A DNA stretch of 64,000 nucleotides from Streptomyces sp. NRRL F-6492 (GCF_001280125.1 NZ_LGEG01000046.1:1-64000); one strand, 5' to 3'; shown: positions 8,031-19,034, numbered from the stretch's first letter. The notes: generated by a model not told the origin, from the letters alone. Numbers and translations: made by a program.

Positions 8031-8174
8031 TCCGCCCGGCACCCCGGCGGCTCCGTTTGCGCGGTGGTGGGCGCCAGGATCGGGTGTGAGGGACCCCTCG
8101 CGCCGCCGGAGCCCGGACCCGCACGACGGCCGTCCGGCCGCGCGGTCCCGCAGCCGCAGGGCAAGGAGCGACCG

Positions 8175-8339
8175 ATGGCACCGCACCACAAGTCGAACAA
8201 GCAGGTCGAGGGCGACCCGGACACCGGGCACGGACGCGGCCTGCCCCGGCGCCCCGACGAGAAGAAGCTCGACGAGCACCTTGAGGAGGACCGCGAGGAA
8301 GCGGGCCTGCCGACGGACCCGGACGACAGGTCCCGGTAG
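8175..8339 (+). CDS. Small acidic hydrophilic protein, unknown function
   Basis: A 54-aa protein with no hydrophobic core and many charged residues (DEKKLDEHLEEDREEAGLP), predicted disordered. The ATG at 8175 has a strong AAGGAG 7 nt upstream, which supports translation; the longer frame back to 8064 is not supported. It follows the TetR gene by 145 bp and ends just before a strong double hairpin. I do not recognise a family. Confidence 0.6.
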   Translation: MAPHHKSNKQVEGDPDTGHGRGLPRRPDEKKLDEHLEEDREEAGLPTDPDDRSR

Positions 8340-8350
8340 GACCGGCCCCA

Positions 8351-8411
8351 CCGGCCGGGCGGCGGGAAGCCGCCCGGCCGGCGCGTGTGACCGGCGGACC
8401 GTCCGGTCCGC
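8351..8411. terminator. Double hairpin terminator between convergent genes
   Basis: A 13-bp perfect stem (ccggccgggcggc, loop gggaa; 8351-8381) is followed by a 7-bp perfect stem (gcggacc / ggtccgc; 8394-8411). They lie between the small plus-strand gene and the converging transporter gene and probably stop transcription both ways. Confidence 0.75.
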
Positions 8412-8420
8412 GGAGGAGCC

Positions 8421-8450
8421 GGTACGGGCGGAACCGGTACGGGCGGAACC
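8421..8450. repeat. Tandem 15-bp duplication
   Basis: The unit ggtacgggcggaacc occurs twice head to tail, just before the transporter stop codon at 8460 and after the double hairpin. It is non-coding and probably a replication-slippage product. Confidence 0.7.
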
Positions 8451-8459
8451 GGTCGGGGA

Positions 8460-9437
8460 TCAGGGATCCGGGACCAGCCGGGGGACGAGGCGGACGTAGG
8501 CGACCATGCCGAGGACCTCGACGAGGGTCTGGGCGACCACGACGACCGCGGCGACGGCCAGGGAGTCGGGCAGGGCCAGGGCCAGCGGCAGGACCACGAG
8601 GGAGTTGCGGGTCGCGCCGGTGAAGACGATCGCCCTTCCGGCGGGCGGGCCCAGGCGGAACAGCCGGGCCACGGCCTTCCCGGCGAACGCCATGGCGACC
8701 AGGAACAGCGCGTAGAACGGGACGACGGCGGCGAGGTCGGTGAGGCTGCCGCCGATCCCGGGGACCTGGGAGGCCACCACGACGAGGAGGGTGGCGGCCA
8801 TCAGCGGCACCATCGTGGTGGTCGCCGCGTCGCAGGCCCTCCGCCCGGCCGGCCGGTGCGCGGCCCACGCCTGGAGGGCCCATGCCAGGAGCAGGGGGAC
8901 GACGATCAGGAAGAGGAACGCCTCGACGAAGGGGCCGGCCTCGACGACGTCGGCCAGCTCGGGACCCATGAACAGGTACAGGAATCCCGGCAGCAGGACC
9001 ATCTGCGCGACGAGGAGGACCGGGGTGGCGGCGAGGAGCCGGCGGGCGGAGCCGCCGGCGAGGCCGCAGAAGACGATCACGTAGTCCACGCACGGGCACA
9101 GCAGCACCAGCAGGACGCCGAGCCGGACCGCCCGGTCGTCGGGGAGGAACGCGAACATCGCGGCGACCACCAGCGGCACCACCGCGAAGTTCACCACCGC
9201 GGCGGCGGACAGGAACCTGCCGTCGCGCAGCGAGCGCGCCAGCTCGGCGGCCGGGACCTGGAGGAAGGTGACGAACAGCAGCGCCCCGAGGACCGGGTTG
9301 ATCGCGTGCGCGAGACCCGGGCCGAGGGCGGGGGCCGCCCATCCCAGCAGGGCGCCGGCGCCCATCGCCGCCAGGTAGACCGCGACCTGGTGGTCCTCCA
9401 TCCGTTCCACCGCGCCCCGCGGTCCCCGCTGCGCCAC
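8460..9437 (-). CDS. ACR3/ArsB-like or bile-acid:sodium symporter family transporter
   Basis: A 325-aa membrane protein with about ten hydrophobic helices. The segment LLVLLCPCVDYVIVFCGLAGG resembles the cysteine-containing helix of the bile acid/arsenite (BASS/ACR3) superfamily, whose members export arsenite or import organic anions. It starts at the GTG at 9437 behind GAGGGAG; an internal ATG at 9401 is less well served. It lies 65 bp downstream of a MerR gene on the same strand and is probably co-transcribed and metal-induced. No arsenate reductase or ArsR gene is nearby, so arsenite is only one possible substrate. Confidence 0.75.
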   Translation of the reverse strand: MAQRGPRGAVERMEDHQVAVYLAAMGAGALLGWAAPALGPGLAHAINPVLGALLFVTFLQVPAAELARSLRDGRFLSAAAVVNFAVVPLVVAAMFAFLPDDRAVRLGVLLVLLCPCVDYVIVFCGLAGGSARRLLAATPVLLVAQMVLLPGFLYLFMGPELADVVEAGPFVEAFLFLIVVPLLLAWALQAWAAHRPAGRRACDAATTTMVPLMAATLLVVVASQVPGIGGSLTDLAAVVPFYALFLVAMAFAGKAVARLFRLGPPAGRAIVFTGATRNSLVVLPLALALPDSLAVAAVVVVAQTLVEVLGMVAYVRLVPRLVPDP

Positions 9438-9502
9438 CCGAACCGCTCCCTCGTACCGTTCCGGCCGCTCCCCGCGGCCCGGAGGCCATCCTCGCAGGCC
9501 GG

Positions 9503-10246
9503 TCAGACCGGGTCTCCGAAGAGGGCGGCCAGTGACCGGGCGGCGGAAGCGGGGGCCCGTACGTCCAGCCGGAGAGCGGCCGGGGCCAGGTGGAGGGTGA
9601 AGTCGAAGAAGGCGCAGCAGTCCTGCTCGGCGGCGGCCAGGTCGGCGATCTCACCGGCGAGGCCGGGGTCGGCGGGGAAGGACAGGCGCAGGCCGCCGGG
9701 GATCTCCTCGCGCGCGCCGGCCCTGCCGACCAGCCGCCGCCACTGCCCGGCGCGCTCGTCGAACCCGGCGCCGTCCAGTGCGCAGACCGCGCGGATCGAC
9801 TCGGGGGCGGCCGGGGTGCCCGCCGTGGTGACGGTCGTGGTGCCGGCCGTGGCGCACCCGCAGTCCGGACCGCACGGGCCCCCGGGCGCCGGTCCGGACA
9901 GGTCGGCGCGGACGGCGGCGAGGCGCGCGGAGAACGCGCGGAGTTCGGCGACGCGGTCCGCGGTCTCCGCGATCCGGGCCTCGACCAGGGGCAGCAGACG
10001 CGCCCGCACGGACGCGCACGCCCCCTCCTCGCGGACGTCGAGGAGCTCCCGGATCTCGTCCAGGGTCAGGCCCAGGAGCTTGGCCGAGGAGACGAAGGCC
10101 AGCCGCTCCACCGCGTCCTCGCCGTAGACGCGGTACCCGGCCGGGGTGCGGCCCGCGGTCAGCAGGCCGGCGTCCTCGTAGAAGCGCAGCGTCGTGGCCG
10201 GGACGCCGGAACGTTCGGCCAGTTGCGAGATGCGGTAGGTCCTCAC
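9503..10246 (-). CDS. MerR family metal-responsive-type regulator with extra C-terminal domain
   Basis: A 247-aa regulator. Residues 1-70 form the MerR winged helix (YRISQLAERSGVPATTLRFYEDAGLL), followed by the coiled dimerisation helix and EEGACASVRARL, where metal-sensing MerR proteins place a binding-loop cysteine. Beyond the usual ~140 aa are a cysteine cluster (CGPDCGC) and a C-terminal domain with AEQDCCAFFDF; several cysteines could bind metal. The GTG at 10246 is chosen because a perfect MerR-type promoter ends 7 nt upstream, giving a leaderless message. It probably controls itself and the downstream transporter. Confidence 0.85.
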   Translation of the reverse strand: MRTYRISQLAERSGVPATTLRFYEDAGLLTAGRTPAGYRVYGEDAVERLAFVSSAKLLGLTLDEIRELLDVREEGACASVRARLLPLVEARIAETADRVAELRAFSARLAAVRADLSGPAPGGPCGPDCGCATAGTTTVTTAGTPAAPESIRAVCALDGAGFDERAGQWRRLVGRAGAREEIPGGLRLSFPADPGLAGEIADLAAAEQDCCAFFDFTLHLAPAALRLDVRAPASAARSLAALFGDPV

Positions 10247-10253
10247 GCCGTCG

Positions 10254-10285
10254 ACCGTAGACCTTCGACCCGGCTCGAAGGTCAA
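10254..10285 (-). promoter_or_regulatory. MerR-type promoter/operator
   Basis: On the minus strand, TTGACC (10280-10285) and CTACGG (10255-10260) are separated by 19 bp, the long spacer typical of MerR-activated promoters. Between and across them lies a perfect 8-bp inverted repeat (accttcga, 6-bp centre, tcgaaggt; 10261-10282). The -10 ends about 7 nt before the GTG start, so the transcript is probably leaderless. Confidence 0.8.
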
Positions 10286-10316
10286 GCGCCCGGCCGGACG
10301 GCACCGGAGACGGGCG

Positions 10317-10348
10317 CGCGCCGGCCCCGCTGGTGCGGGGCCGGCGCG
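10317..10348 (-). terminator. Terminator downstream of gap
   Basis: A perfect 14-bp stem (cgcgccggccccgc) with a TGGT loop lies 51 bp after the GAPDH stop codon and upstream of the merR promoter. It separates two same-strand transcription units. Confidence 0.8.
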
Positions 10349-10399
10349 TGGAGGTCCGCTTGCCGGGGACGGCGGCCGCGTGGACCGTCGGTGTCCTCG

Positions 10400-11395
10400 T
10401 CAGCCGGCGAGGAGTTCGAGGGTGTCGATCACGCGGTTCGAGAAGCCCCACTCGTTGTCGTACCAGGCGACGACCTTGACGTGGCGGCCCTCGACGCGGG
10501 TGAGCTCCGAGTCGAAGATCGAGGAGGCCGGGTTGCCGGTGATGTCGGAGGAGACGAGCGCGTCCTCCGAGTACTCCAGGACGCCCTTGAGCGGGCCCTC
10601 GGCGGCGGTGCGGTACGCCGCGAGGACGTCCTCGCGGGTCACGTCGCGGGAGACGGTCGTGTTCAGCTCGACGATCGAGCCGACCGGGACCGGCACGCGG
10701 ATCGAGTCGCCGGACAGCTTGCCGTCGAGGTTCGGCAGCACGTGGCCGATGGCCTTGGCGGCACCCGTCGAGGTCGGGACGATGTTGACGCCGGCGGCGC
10801 GGGCGCGACGCGGGTCGCGGTGCGGGCCGTCCTGCAGGTTCTGCTCCTGCGTGTAGGCGTGGACCGTCGTCATGAAGCCGTGCTCGATGCCGGCGAGGTC
10901 GTCGAGGACCTTGGCCAGGGGAGCGAGCGCGTTCGTCGTGCACGAGGCGTTCGAGACGATCGTGTGCAGCTCCGCGTCGTACGCGTCGGTGTTGACGCCG
11001 TACGCGAGGGTGACGTCGGCGCCGTCGGCGGGCGCGCTGACGAGCACCTTCTTGGCACCCGCGTCGATGTGGGCGCGGGCCGCCTTGGCCGACGTGAAGC
11101 GGCCGGTCGCCTCCAGGACGATGTCGACGCCGAGCTCGGCCCAGGGCAGCTGCGCCGGCTCGCGCTCGGCGAGCACCTTGATGCGGTGCCCGTCGACGAC
11201 CAGGGTGTCGCCGTCCACGCTCACCGGGCGGCCGAGGCGGCCGGAGGTCGAGTCGAAGGCGAGGAGCCGCGCGAGCGCGGTGGGCTCGGTGAGGTCGTTG
11301 ACGGCGACGATCTCGAGGCTGCTGTCGCGCTCGAGCAGCGCGCGCAGCACGTTGCGTCCGATGCGGCCGAATCCGTTGATGGCGATACGAGTCAT
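10400..11395 (-). CDS. gap: Glyceraldehyde-3-phosphate dehydrogenase, type I
   Basis: A 331-aa glycolytic enzyme converting glyceraldehyde-3-phosphate, NAD and phosphate to 1,3-bisphosphoglycerate. It has the N-terminal NAD site (INGFGRIGRNVLRAL), the catalytic cysteine motif SNASCTTN (Cys near 152), the catalytic His in the HAYTQEQNLQDGPH region, and the C-terminal WYDNEWGFSNRV. Length and motifs are complete. The ATG at 11395 follows GAAGGGAC. It has its own hairpin terminator and no glycolytic neighbours, so it may be a secondary gap copy. It lies 124 bp downstream of a same-strand GlxA-type regulator that could control it. Confidence 0.95.
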   Translation of the reverse strand: MTRIAINGFGRIGRNVLRALLERDSSLEIVAVNDLTEPTALARLLAFDSTSGRLGRPVSVDGDTLVVDGHRIKVLAEREPAQLPWAELGVDIVLEATGRFTSAKAARAHIDAGAKKVLVSAPADGADVTLAYGVNTDAYDAELHTIVSNASCTTNALAPLAKVLDDLAGIEHGFMTTVHAYTQEQNLQDGPHRDPRRARAAGVNIVPTSTGAAKAIGHVLPNLDGKLSGDSIRVPVPVGSIVELNTTVSRDVTREDVLAAYRTAAEGPLKGVLEYSEDALVSSDITGNPASSIFDSELTRVEGRHVKVVAWYDNEWGFSNRVIDTLELLAG

Positions 11396-11519
11396 GGCGA
11401 TGTCCCTTCGGTTCGCCACCCATGTTGGTGCGCGGCGGCCACCCGTGACAGCGGCGTGATCGCCACGGTCCGCAAGTATCGCGCCAGAGCGCGAAAGCGC
11501 CGTCGACCTGCGGATTCCG

Positions 11520-14041
<2,522 letters not shown>

Positions 14042-14047
14042 CCGGTT

Positions 14048-14092
14048 CCCGAGGGGCGTCCGTGGTCCCCACCGGGCCGGACGCCCCTCGGG
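14048..14092. terminator. Bidirectional terminator hairpin
   Basis: A perfect 15-bp inverted repeat (cccgaggggcgtccg and its complement) with a 15-nt loop fills the 52-bp gap between the convergent DD-peptidase and GNAT genes. Confidence 0.8.
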
Positions 14093-14093
14093 T

Positions 14094-14627
14094 TCACGCC
14101 CGGTACTCGGTGAGGTCGATGGCGTGGACGCGCAGGGGAACGCCGAAGACCGGGTGGTCGAGATCGCGCTCGGCCTCCATGCCGAGCTTGGCGAGGACGT
14201 TCTCGGCCGCGCCGTTGCCGATGTGCGTGACGGCGACGACCCGGTCGAGCCCGCGGTCCTGGAGGGCCCACTCCAGGACCGCGTGGGCGGCTTCGGAGGC
14301 GTAGCCCTGGCCCCAGAACTGCCGGCCGAGGCGCCAGTCGATCCCGACCTCGTGCGCCATGCCGGGCAGGTGCTCCGGTACGGAGAGGCCCGCGAAGCCG
14401 ATCAGCTCGCCGGAGGCGAGGAGCTCCACGGCGAAGGGGCCGAAGCCCTCCTCGTCCCACTCCTCCTCGTACCGCTCGATGTCCTCGGCGGTCTCCTCCA
14501 GGTCGCGGACCGAGCCGTCGCCGATCCAGCGCATGACCTCGGGGTCGGCATTGATCTCGGACAGCGGGACGAGGTCGTCGTCGCTCCAGCGGCGGAGGAC
14601 GAGGCGGGGGGTGCGGATCTCGGTCAT
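14094..14627 (-). CDS. GNAT family N-acetyltransferase (RimJ/RimL-like)
   Basis: A 177-aa acetyltransferase of the Acetyltransf_3 type, starting with the characteristic TEIRTPRLVLRRWSDDDL. The acetyl-CoA motif A region is QFWGQGYASEAAHAVLEWAL (about residues 113-132), followed by NGAAENVLAKLGM. Members acetylate protein N-termini, antibiotics or small amines; the substrate is unknown. The ATG at 14627 is chosen; a second in-frame ATG three codons upstream (14636) is equally possible. A nested hairpin separates it from the upstream deaminase gene. Confidence 0.85.
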   Translation of the reverse strand: MTEIRTPRLVLRRWSDDDLVPLSEINADPEVMRWIGDGSVRDLEETAEDIERYEEEWDEEGFGPFAVELLASGELIGFAGLSVPEHLPGMAHEVGIDWRLGRQFWGQGYASEAAHAVLEWALQDRGLDRVVAVTHIGNGAAENVLAKLGMEAERDLDHPVFGVPLRVHAIDLTEYRA

Positions 14628-14651
14628 GGCCCCCATCCTGACGCACCCGGC

Positions 14652-14686
14652 GGACCGCCCGCGCCACCGGGCGCGGGGTGCGGTCC
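14652..14686 (-). terminator. Nested hairpin after the deaminase gene
   Basis: An outer stem ggaccgc/gcggtcc encloses an inner stem ccgcgc/gcgcgg in the 71-bp gap between the deaminase stop and the GNAT start. It probably ends the oxidoreductase-deaminase transcript. Confidence 0.5.
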
Positions 14687-14698
14687 CCGCCGCCGGGT

Positions 14699-15127
14699 TC
14701 AGCGGTAGTACCCCTCGACCACGGCCCGCACCTCGTCGAGCAGCGCGGGGCCGTCCTGCGGTACGGGCGGCCCGCCGGCGTCCGGGCGGATGTCCAGGAG
14801 CTGTTCGTTCGAGAGGGCGAAGACCACGCGGCCGAGGCCGGCGCGCCGGACGGCCGCCTCGCACATCCCGCACGGCTGGCAGCTGGTGTAGAGCGTGGTC
14901 CGCGCCGCCGTGGGCCCGTCCAGCTCCCTGGCGGCCCACCGCGCCAGCTTCAGTTCCGGGTGCGCGGTGATGTCCCGGTCGGTGAGGGTCGTGTTGCGGT
15001 CCTCGGCCAGGACCGTTCCGTCCGGTGCGGCGAGGAGCGATCCGAACGGCGGGTCGCCGCCCTCGCGCGCCTCGGCCGCGAGGGCGATGGCGCGCCGGAG
15101 GAGGGCGTGGTCGTCGGGTGTCGTCAT
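14699..15127 (-). CDS. Nucleoside/nucleobase deaminase, zinc-dependent
   Basis: A 142-aa protein of the cytidine/guanine deaminase superfamily. The zinc motif is split as usual: HPE (ITAHPELKLAR, His and catalytic Glu near residues 56-58) and PCGMC in TSCQPCGMCEAA (two cysteines near 86-89). The arrangement is like guanine deaminases and TadA-like nucleoside deaminases; base specificity cannot be assigned. The start codon overlaps the stop of the upstream oxidoreductase gene (ATGA), so the two are translationally coupled. Confidence 0.85.
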   Translation of the reverse strand: MTTPDDHALLRRAIALAAEAREGGDPPFGSLLAAPDGTVLAEDRNTTLTDRDITAHPELKLARWAARELDGPTAARTTLYTSCQPCGMCEAAVRRAGLGRVVFALSNEQLLDIRPDAGGPPVPQDGPALLDEVRAVVEGYYR

Positions 15128-16014
15128 GACGGCTCCGTTCGGGTGCGGGGGGTGCCGGGATCGGGGAGGGGGCGGGCCGGGAAGAGGCGGGCGGCCACCG
15201 TGGCGAGGGCCCGCCAGGCCTCCTGCGGGTGCGCGGTCTCGCGGGGGTCCCCGTGGTACGGGTCGAGGACGACGCTCTCGGCGCCGAGCAGCCGCAACCG
15301 GTCCAGGTCGTCCACGACCTGGTCGATCGTGCCCTCCCCCGCGAGCCGTTCCGCTCCCGTGACCGGCTCCTCGGTGAGCCTCAGGGCGATCCGCGGGGCC
15401 AGGGCGGGTACGGGGAGGCCGTGCGCTTGTGCGTACTCCTTCAGCCGTGCGGCGCCCTCCCTCAGCTGCGGCAGGGTGCGGCGCAGCGGGTGCCAGGCGT
15501 CCCCGAGGAGCACGGCGCGGCGGATGCCCGCGTCGCTGTGGCCGCCGATCCAGACCGGGATCCGGCGGCCGCCGTGGTCGGCGGTGTCCGCCCAGGCCTC
15601 CCGCATGGTCCTCAGGTGCTCGTCGGTCAGCCGGCCGCGCCGTTCGAAGGGGACGCCGAGGGCGGCGAACTCCTGGCGCGCCCATCCCGCGCCCACGCCG
15701 AGGACCAGTCGGCCGCCGCTCAGCTCGTCGAGGTTGGAGGCCATCCGGGCGGTGAGCAGCGGGTGTCGGTAGGGGGCGATGAGGACCGTGGTGCCGAGGC
15801 GGACGCGGGTGGTGAGGCCGGCCAGCCAGGACAGGGTGGTGAACGGCTCGTAGAAGGGGGCCGGGTAGCGCTCGGCGACGTCGGGCGTGACGACCACGTG
15901 GTCCGAGACCATCAGCAGGCCGAAGCCGAGGCCCTCCACGGTCTGGGCCCAGCTCCGCAGTGTTCCCGGGTCGGCTCCGGGGCCGAAGTTGAGGACGTTG
16001 ACTCCGATTTCCAC
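15124..16014 (-). CDS. LLM class F420-dependent-type oxidoreductase
   Basis: A 296-aa luciferase-like (LLM) TIM-barrel protein. Family signs are SWAQTVEGLGFGLLMVSDHVVV near the N-terminus, LDELSGGRLVLGVGAGW (near residue 110) and PVWIGGHSDAGIRRAVLLGD (near 155). The subfamily is usually F420-dependent. It begins at the GTG at 16014, and the -10-like TAGCCT ends 7 nt upstream, so the message is probably leaderless. It is coupled to the deaminase by a 4-bp overlap and divergent from an AsnC regulator; the pair may serve purine or pyrimidine breakdown (inference). Confidence 0.85.
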   Translation of the reverse strand: MEIGVNVLNFGPGADPGTLRSWAQTVEGLGFGLLMVSDHVVVTPDVAERYPAPFYEPFTTLSWLAGLTTRVRLGTTVLIAPYRHPLLTARMASNLDELSGGRLVLGVGAGWARQEFAALGVPFERRGRLTDEHLRTMREAWADTADHGGRRIPVWIGGHSDAGIRRAVLLGDAWHPLRRTLPQLREGAARLKEYAQAHGLPVPALAPRIALRLTEEPVTGAERLAGEGTIDQVVDDLDRLRLLGAESVVLDPYHGDPRETAHPQEAWRALATVAARLFPARPLPDPGTPRTRTEPS

Positions 16015-16021
16015 GCGCCAC

Positions 16022-16051
16022 AGGCTAGCCCGGCGGGAAGGGCCTTCTGAA
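16022..16051 (-). promoter_or_regulatory. Promoter of the LLM oxidoreductase-deaminase unit
   Basis: On the minus strand, TTCAGA (16046-16051) and TAGCCT (16022-16027) are 18 bp apart, and the GTG start lies 7 nt downstream. On the opposite strand, TAATCT (16097-16102) lies 6 nt before the AsnC ATG. The 94-bp gap thus seems to hold two back-to-back leaderless promoters. Confidence 0.5.
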
Positions 16052-16108
16052 GCGATTCCCGCCCGTCCACGGGCTGTTCGGCCGTGGATCCGCCGGTAAT
16101 CTGGGGGG

Positions 16109-16570
16109 ATGACCGAGACTCTCGACGCGACGGACTGGGCGATCCTGACGGAGCTCCGGCGGGACGGCCGGGTCGCCTACACGGAGCTGGCGCGGCGGGT
16201 GAACCTGAGCGCGTCCGCGACGAAGGAGCGGGTGCGGCGCCTGGAGGAGACCGGGGTGATCACGGGATACCGGGCGGAGGTGGATCCGGAGCGGGTCGGG
16301 TACGGGGTGCTCGCGGTGGTGCGGCTGAAGTACCCGGGCACCCGGCACGAGCCGCTGCGCCGGCTGCTCGCGGAGCGGTCGGAGATCCTGGAGTGCCTGC
16401 GGACGACCGGGGACGACTGCTACGTCCTGAAGGTGGCGGCGACGTCGATGGGCCATCTGGAGGAACTCGTCGACGCGCTGGCCGGCTTCGGCAGCACGAC
16501 GACGAACCTCGTCTTCAGCCGGACGCTCTCCCCGCGCGGTCCGGGCGAGCCGGGTCGCCGCGGGCGCTGA
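16109..16570 (+). CDS. Lrp/AsnC family transcriptional regulator
   Basis: A 153-aa regulator with an N-terminal helix-turn-helix (LDATDWAILTELRRDGRVAYTELARRVNLSASATKERVRRLEE overall, residues 5-47) and a C-terminal RAM/ligand domain (LKVAATSMGHLEELVDAL). Members sense amino acids or related metabolites as octamers. The ATG at 16109 is directly preceded by GGGGGG and by a -10-like TAATCT, consistent with a leaderless or near-leaderless transcript. It is divergent from, and the likely regulator of, the oxidoreductase-deaminase pair. Confidence 0.9.
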   Translation: MTETLDATDWAILTELRRDGRVAYTELARRVNLSASATKERVRRLEETGVITGYRAEVDPERVGYGVLAVVRLKYPGTRHEPLRRLLAERSEILECLRTTGDDCYVLKVAATSMGHLEELVDALAGFGSTTTNLVFSRTLSPRGPGEPGRRGR

Positions 16571-16600
16571 GCGACGCGTCCCGGGTGTTCCGGACGCGGG

Positions 16601-16635
16601 ACCGCCCCGGAGGCGCCGGCTGCCTCCGGGGCGGT
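16601..16635. terminator. Bidirectional terminator hairpin
   Basis: A perfect 14-bp stem (accgccccggaggc) with a 7-nt loop lies between the convergent asnC-like and subtilisin genes. Confidence 0.8.
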
Positions 16636-16683
16636 TCCCCACTGTCGTGTGGTGCCACGACGGGCCGCGTTACGGGGCCGGGG

Positions 16684-17898
16684 TTACGGGACGATCCGCA
16701 GGAGGCGGTTCGGGGAGCCGCTGCCCGGGCCGGTGACCTTGTTGGGCGTGGCGCCGTTGACGAGGGCCGTGGCGACCTGGGCCGGGGTGGCGGAGGGGTG
16801 CCCTGCGAGGTAGATCGCGGCGGCGCCCGCCACGTGCGGGGCGGCCATCGAGGTGCCCGAGATGGTGTTGGTGGCGCCGTCACCGGTGTGCCAGCCCGCG
16901 GTGATGGACACGCCGGGGGCGAAGAGGTCGAGGACCGAGCCGTAGTTGGACCAGCTGGCCTTGGCGTCGGTGTTGCCGGTGGCGCCGACCGTGAGGGCCT
17001 CGGCGACCCGGGCGGGCGACGAGGAGGAGGCGTTGGCCCCGGAGTTGCCGGCCGCGACGGCGTAGGTGATGCCGTCGGCGATGGACTTCTTCACCGCGTT
17101 GTCGAGGGTGGTGGAGGCGCCGCCGCCGAGGGAGAGGTTGGCCACGGCCGGGACGCCGGCGGTGTGGTGCGAGGTGACCCAGTCGATGCCCGCGATGACG
17201 CCGGCGGTGGTGCCGGAGCCGTTGTTGTCGAGGACGCGGACGGCGACGACCTTCGCCTTCTTGGCCACGCCGTAGGTGGTTCCGGCGACGGTCGTGGCGA
17301 CGTGGGTGCCGTGCCCGTTGCCGTCCTGGGCGACCGTGTCGCCCTGGACCGCGTCGTAGCCGTTCACGGCGCGTCCGGTCAGCTCGGAGTGGCTGATGCG
17401 GACCCCGGTGTCGATGACGTAGGCCGTGACGCCGGCGCCCGCGCTGTCGGGGTAGGTGTACGTGCCGGAGAGCGGCAGGTTCGCCTGGTCGATGCGGTCC
17501 AGGCCCCAGGGGGCGTTGGTCTGCGTCGCGTCGGAGCGGACCACCTGGTCCTGCTCGACGGAGGCGACGGACGGGTCGGCGGCGAGGCGGCGGGCCTCCT
17601 TCGCGCCGAGGGTGGCCGTGTAGCCGTCGAGGGCGGAGCCGAACGTCTTGCGGACGGTGCCGCCGTAGGCGGCTATCAGCTTCCGGCCCTTGTCCGAGCC
17701 GGCCTTGAAGCCCGCCCCCTGCTTCAGGGTGACGATGTAGCTGCCGGGGACGGCGTCGGCCGAACCCGCCGCGAGGACGGTGCCCTCGGCCGGGGCCGCC
17801 TGGGCCGGGACGGCGGCGAAGGTGCCGAGCAGGGCGGCCACGGTCGCGGCGGAGGCCGTCACCGCGAAGCGGGTCTTGGAGCTCTTCGGGAGTGCCAT
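16684..17898 (-). CDS. Secreted subtilisin-like serine protease (S8) with I9 propeptide
   Basis: A 404-aa pre-pro-protease. Residues 1-35 are a signal peptide ending near AQA; residues 50-120 are an I9 inhibitor propeptide ([10 protein letters not shown] to [10 protein letters not shown]). The mature domain starts near 125 and has the catalytic triad Asp163 (VIDTGVR), His196 (GHGTHVA) and Ser in [11 protein letters not shown] near residue 350. It is proteinase K-like and lacks C-terminal add-on domains. The ATG at 17898 follows a GGAGGA; the frame upstream to 17964 is not signal-like. It ends by converging on the AsnC gene. It is probably a nutritional or developmental extracellular protease. 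Confidence 0.93.
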   Translation of the reverse strand: MALPKSSKTRFAVTASAATVAALLGTFAAVPAQAAPAEGTVLAAGSADAVPGSYIVTLKQGAGFKAGSDKGRKLIAAYGGTVRKTFGSALDGYTATLGAKEARRLAADPSVASVEQDQVVRSDATQTNAPWGLDRIDQANLPLSGTYTYPDSAGAGVTAYVIDTGVRISHSELTGRAVNGYDAVQGDTVAQDGNGHGTHVATTVAGTTYGVAKKAKVVAVRVLDNNGSGTTAGVIAGIDWVTSHHTAGVPAVANLSLGGGASTTLDNAVKKSIADGITYAVAAGNSGANASSSSPARVAEALTVGATGNTDAKASWSNYGSVLDLFAPGVSITAGWHTGDGATNTISGTSMAAPHVAGAAAIYLAGHPSATPAQVATALVNGATPNKVTGPGSGSPNRLLRIVP

Positions 17899-18122
17899 TG
17901 CGAGGGAGTCCTCCTCGTCGACGTCGTGCCCGGGGGTGGGGCGGCACGACTGTGGGGGATGCACGTGGGACCACGTACACGGTCGGGCCCGGTGCGTCCG
18001 GTCCCGGCGTGATCAGCAGCCTGGCGGCTCCACGGGCACCGCTCAAGGAAGTTGACGCCTTGTCATGTATCCGCCACACGCCCGCAATCGAACCCCCTCC
18101 GAACCCCTTCGCGGTGGCCTGA

Positions 18123-19034
18123 TCAGGCGCGCGGCTGGCCGGAATCCGGGCCCGCCGAGTCCACCGGATCCGTCGTGTCCGCCGACCTCTCCTCCCTCAC
18201 CCGACTCACCCGGCTCTCCCGACCCGCCAGATCCGCCAGGTCCGCCAGGTCCGCCAGGTCCGCCAGGTCCGCCGGAGTCTCCGCGAGGGAGCGGGCGAGC
18301 GCCGCGGCGAAGCCGTCCGGGTTGTCCAGCATCAGGTTGTGTCCCGCGCCGGGAACCACGATCACCGGGACGCCGGACGCGGCGGCCTGCTCCGCTCCGG
18401 CGTCCGGCAGGCTCGCCTCCCCGACGAGGAACGCGCGGAGCGCCGCGAGCCCGGCCAGCAGGTCCCCCGGGGCGGGCGTGCTCCCCTCGACGAGCGCCAC
18501 CGCGCTGCGGTGGACGGCCAGCGGGTCGGCGAGGCGCAGCCGGGCGGCGTAGTCGGCGCGACCGGCGAGGGCCAGCATGCGGGAGAACCCCCTCGTCACG
18601 AACGCCTCCTCGCTCTGGGCGGCCACCGGTGAGCTGAACGCGCCCCCGCCCGCGTACAGGTTGGGCTCCGCCACCACGAGCCGGGCGACCAGGTCGGGGC
18701 GGGCCGCCGCCAGGTGGATCGCCACGGCGCCGCCCATCGAGTGCCCGACGAGGTCCACCCCCGTCACGCCGAGGTGGTCGAGGACGGCGGCGACCGCGGC
18801 CGCCTGGGACTCCATGCGGTAGTCGAAGTCCGCGGGCCGGTCGCTCAGTCCGTGGCCGAGGAGGTCCACCAGGAGCGCCCGGCCGCCGCGGAGGGCGGGG
18901 TGGGTGGCGATGTGGGCGAAGTCCGAGACGGCCGTGCACCCGAGGCCGTGGACGAAGACCCGTACGGGCCCTTCGCCCGGCAGATCGATCCACCGGACGT
19001 ACGCCCGCTCCTGCGTCAGGAACAACTCCCGCAT
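18123..19034 (-). CDS. Alpha/beta hydrolase
   Basis: A 303-aa cytosolic hydrolase. The oxyanion region [14 protein letters not shown] (near residue 28), the nucleophile elbow GHSMGG (Ser near 98) and the C-terminal [16 protein letters not shown] (catalytic His near 246) are all present. The substrate is unknown. The last ~45 residues are unusual: an Ala-Asp-Leu run ([15 protein letters not shown]) from a 9-bp tandem repeat, then a polar, probably disordered tail. The ATG at 19034 follows AGGGGAGA. The 224-bp gap to the subtilisin start holds that gene's promoter; I found no convincing -35/-10 pair there. Confidence 0.88.
   Translation of the reverse strand: MRELFLTQERAYVRWIDLPGEGPVRVFVHGLGCTAVSDFAHIATHPALRGGRALLVDLLGHGLSDRPADFDYRMESQAAAVAAVLDHLGVTGVDLVGHSMGGAVAIHLAAARPDLVARLVVAEPNLYAGGGAFSSPVAAQSEEAFVTRGFSRMLALAGRADYAARLRLADPLAVHRSAVALVEGSTPAPGDLLAGLAALRAFLVGEASLPDAGAEQAAASGVPVIVVPGAGHNLMLDNPDGFAAALARSLAETPADLADLADLADLADLAGRESRVSRVREERSADTTDPVDSAGPDSGQPRA
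18224..18277. repeat. In-frame 9-bp tandem repeat inside the hydrolase gene
   Basis: Five copies of ccgccaggt (the first with an A in place of the second G) at 18224-18268, plus a degenerate sixth, encode repeated Ala-Asp-Leu near the hydrolase C-terminus. Copy-number change would keep the frame, so the tail length may vary between strains. Confidence 0.85.
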
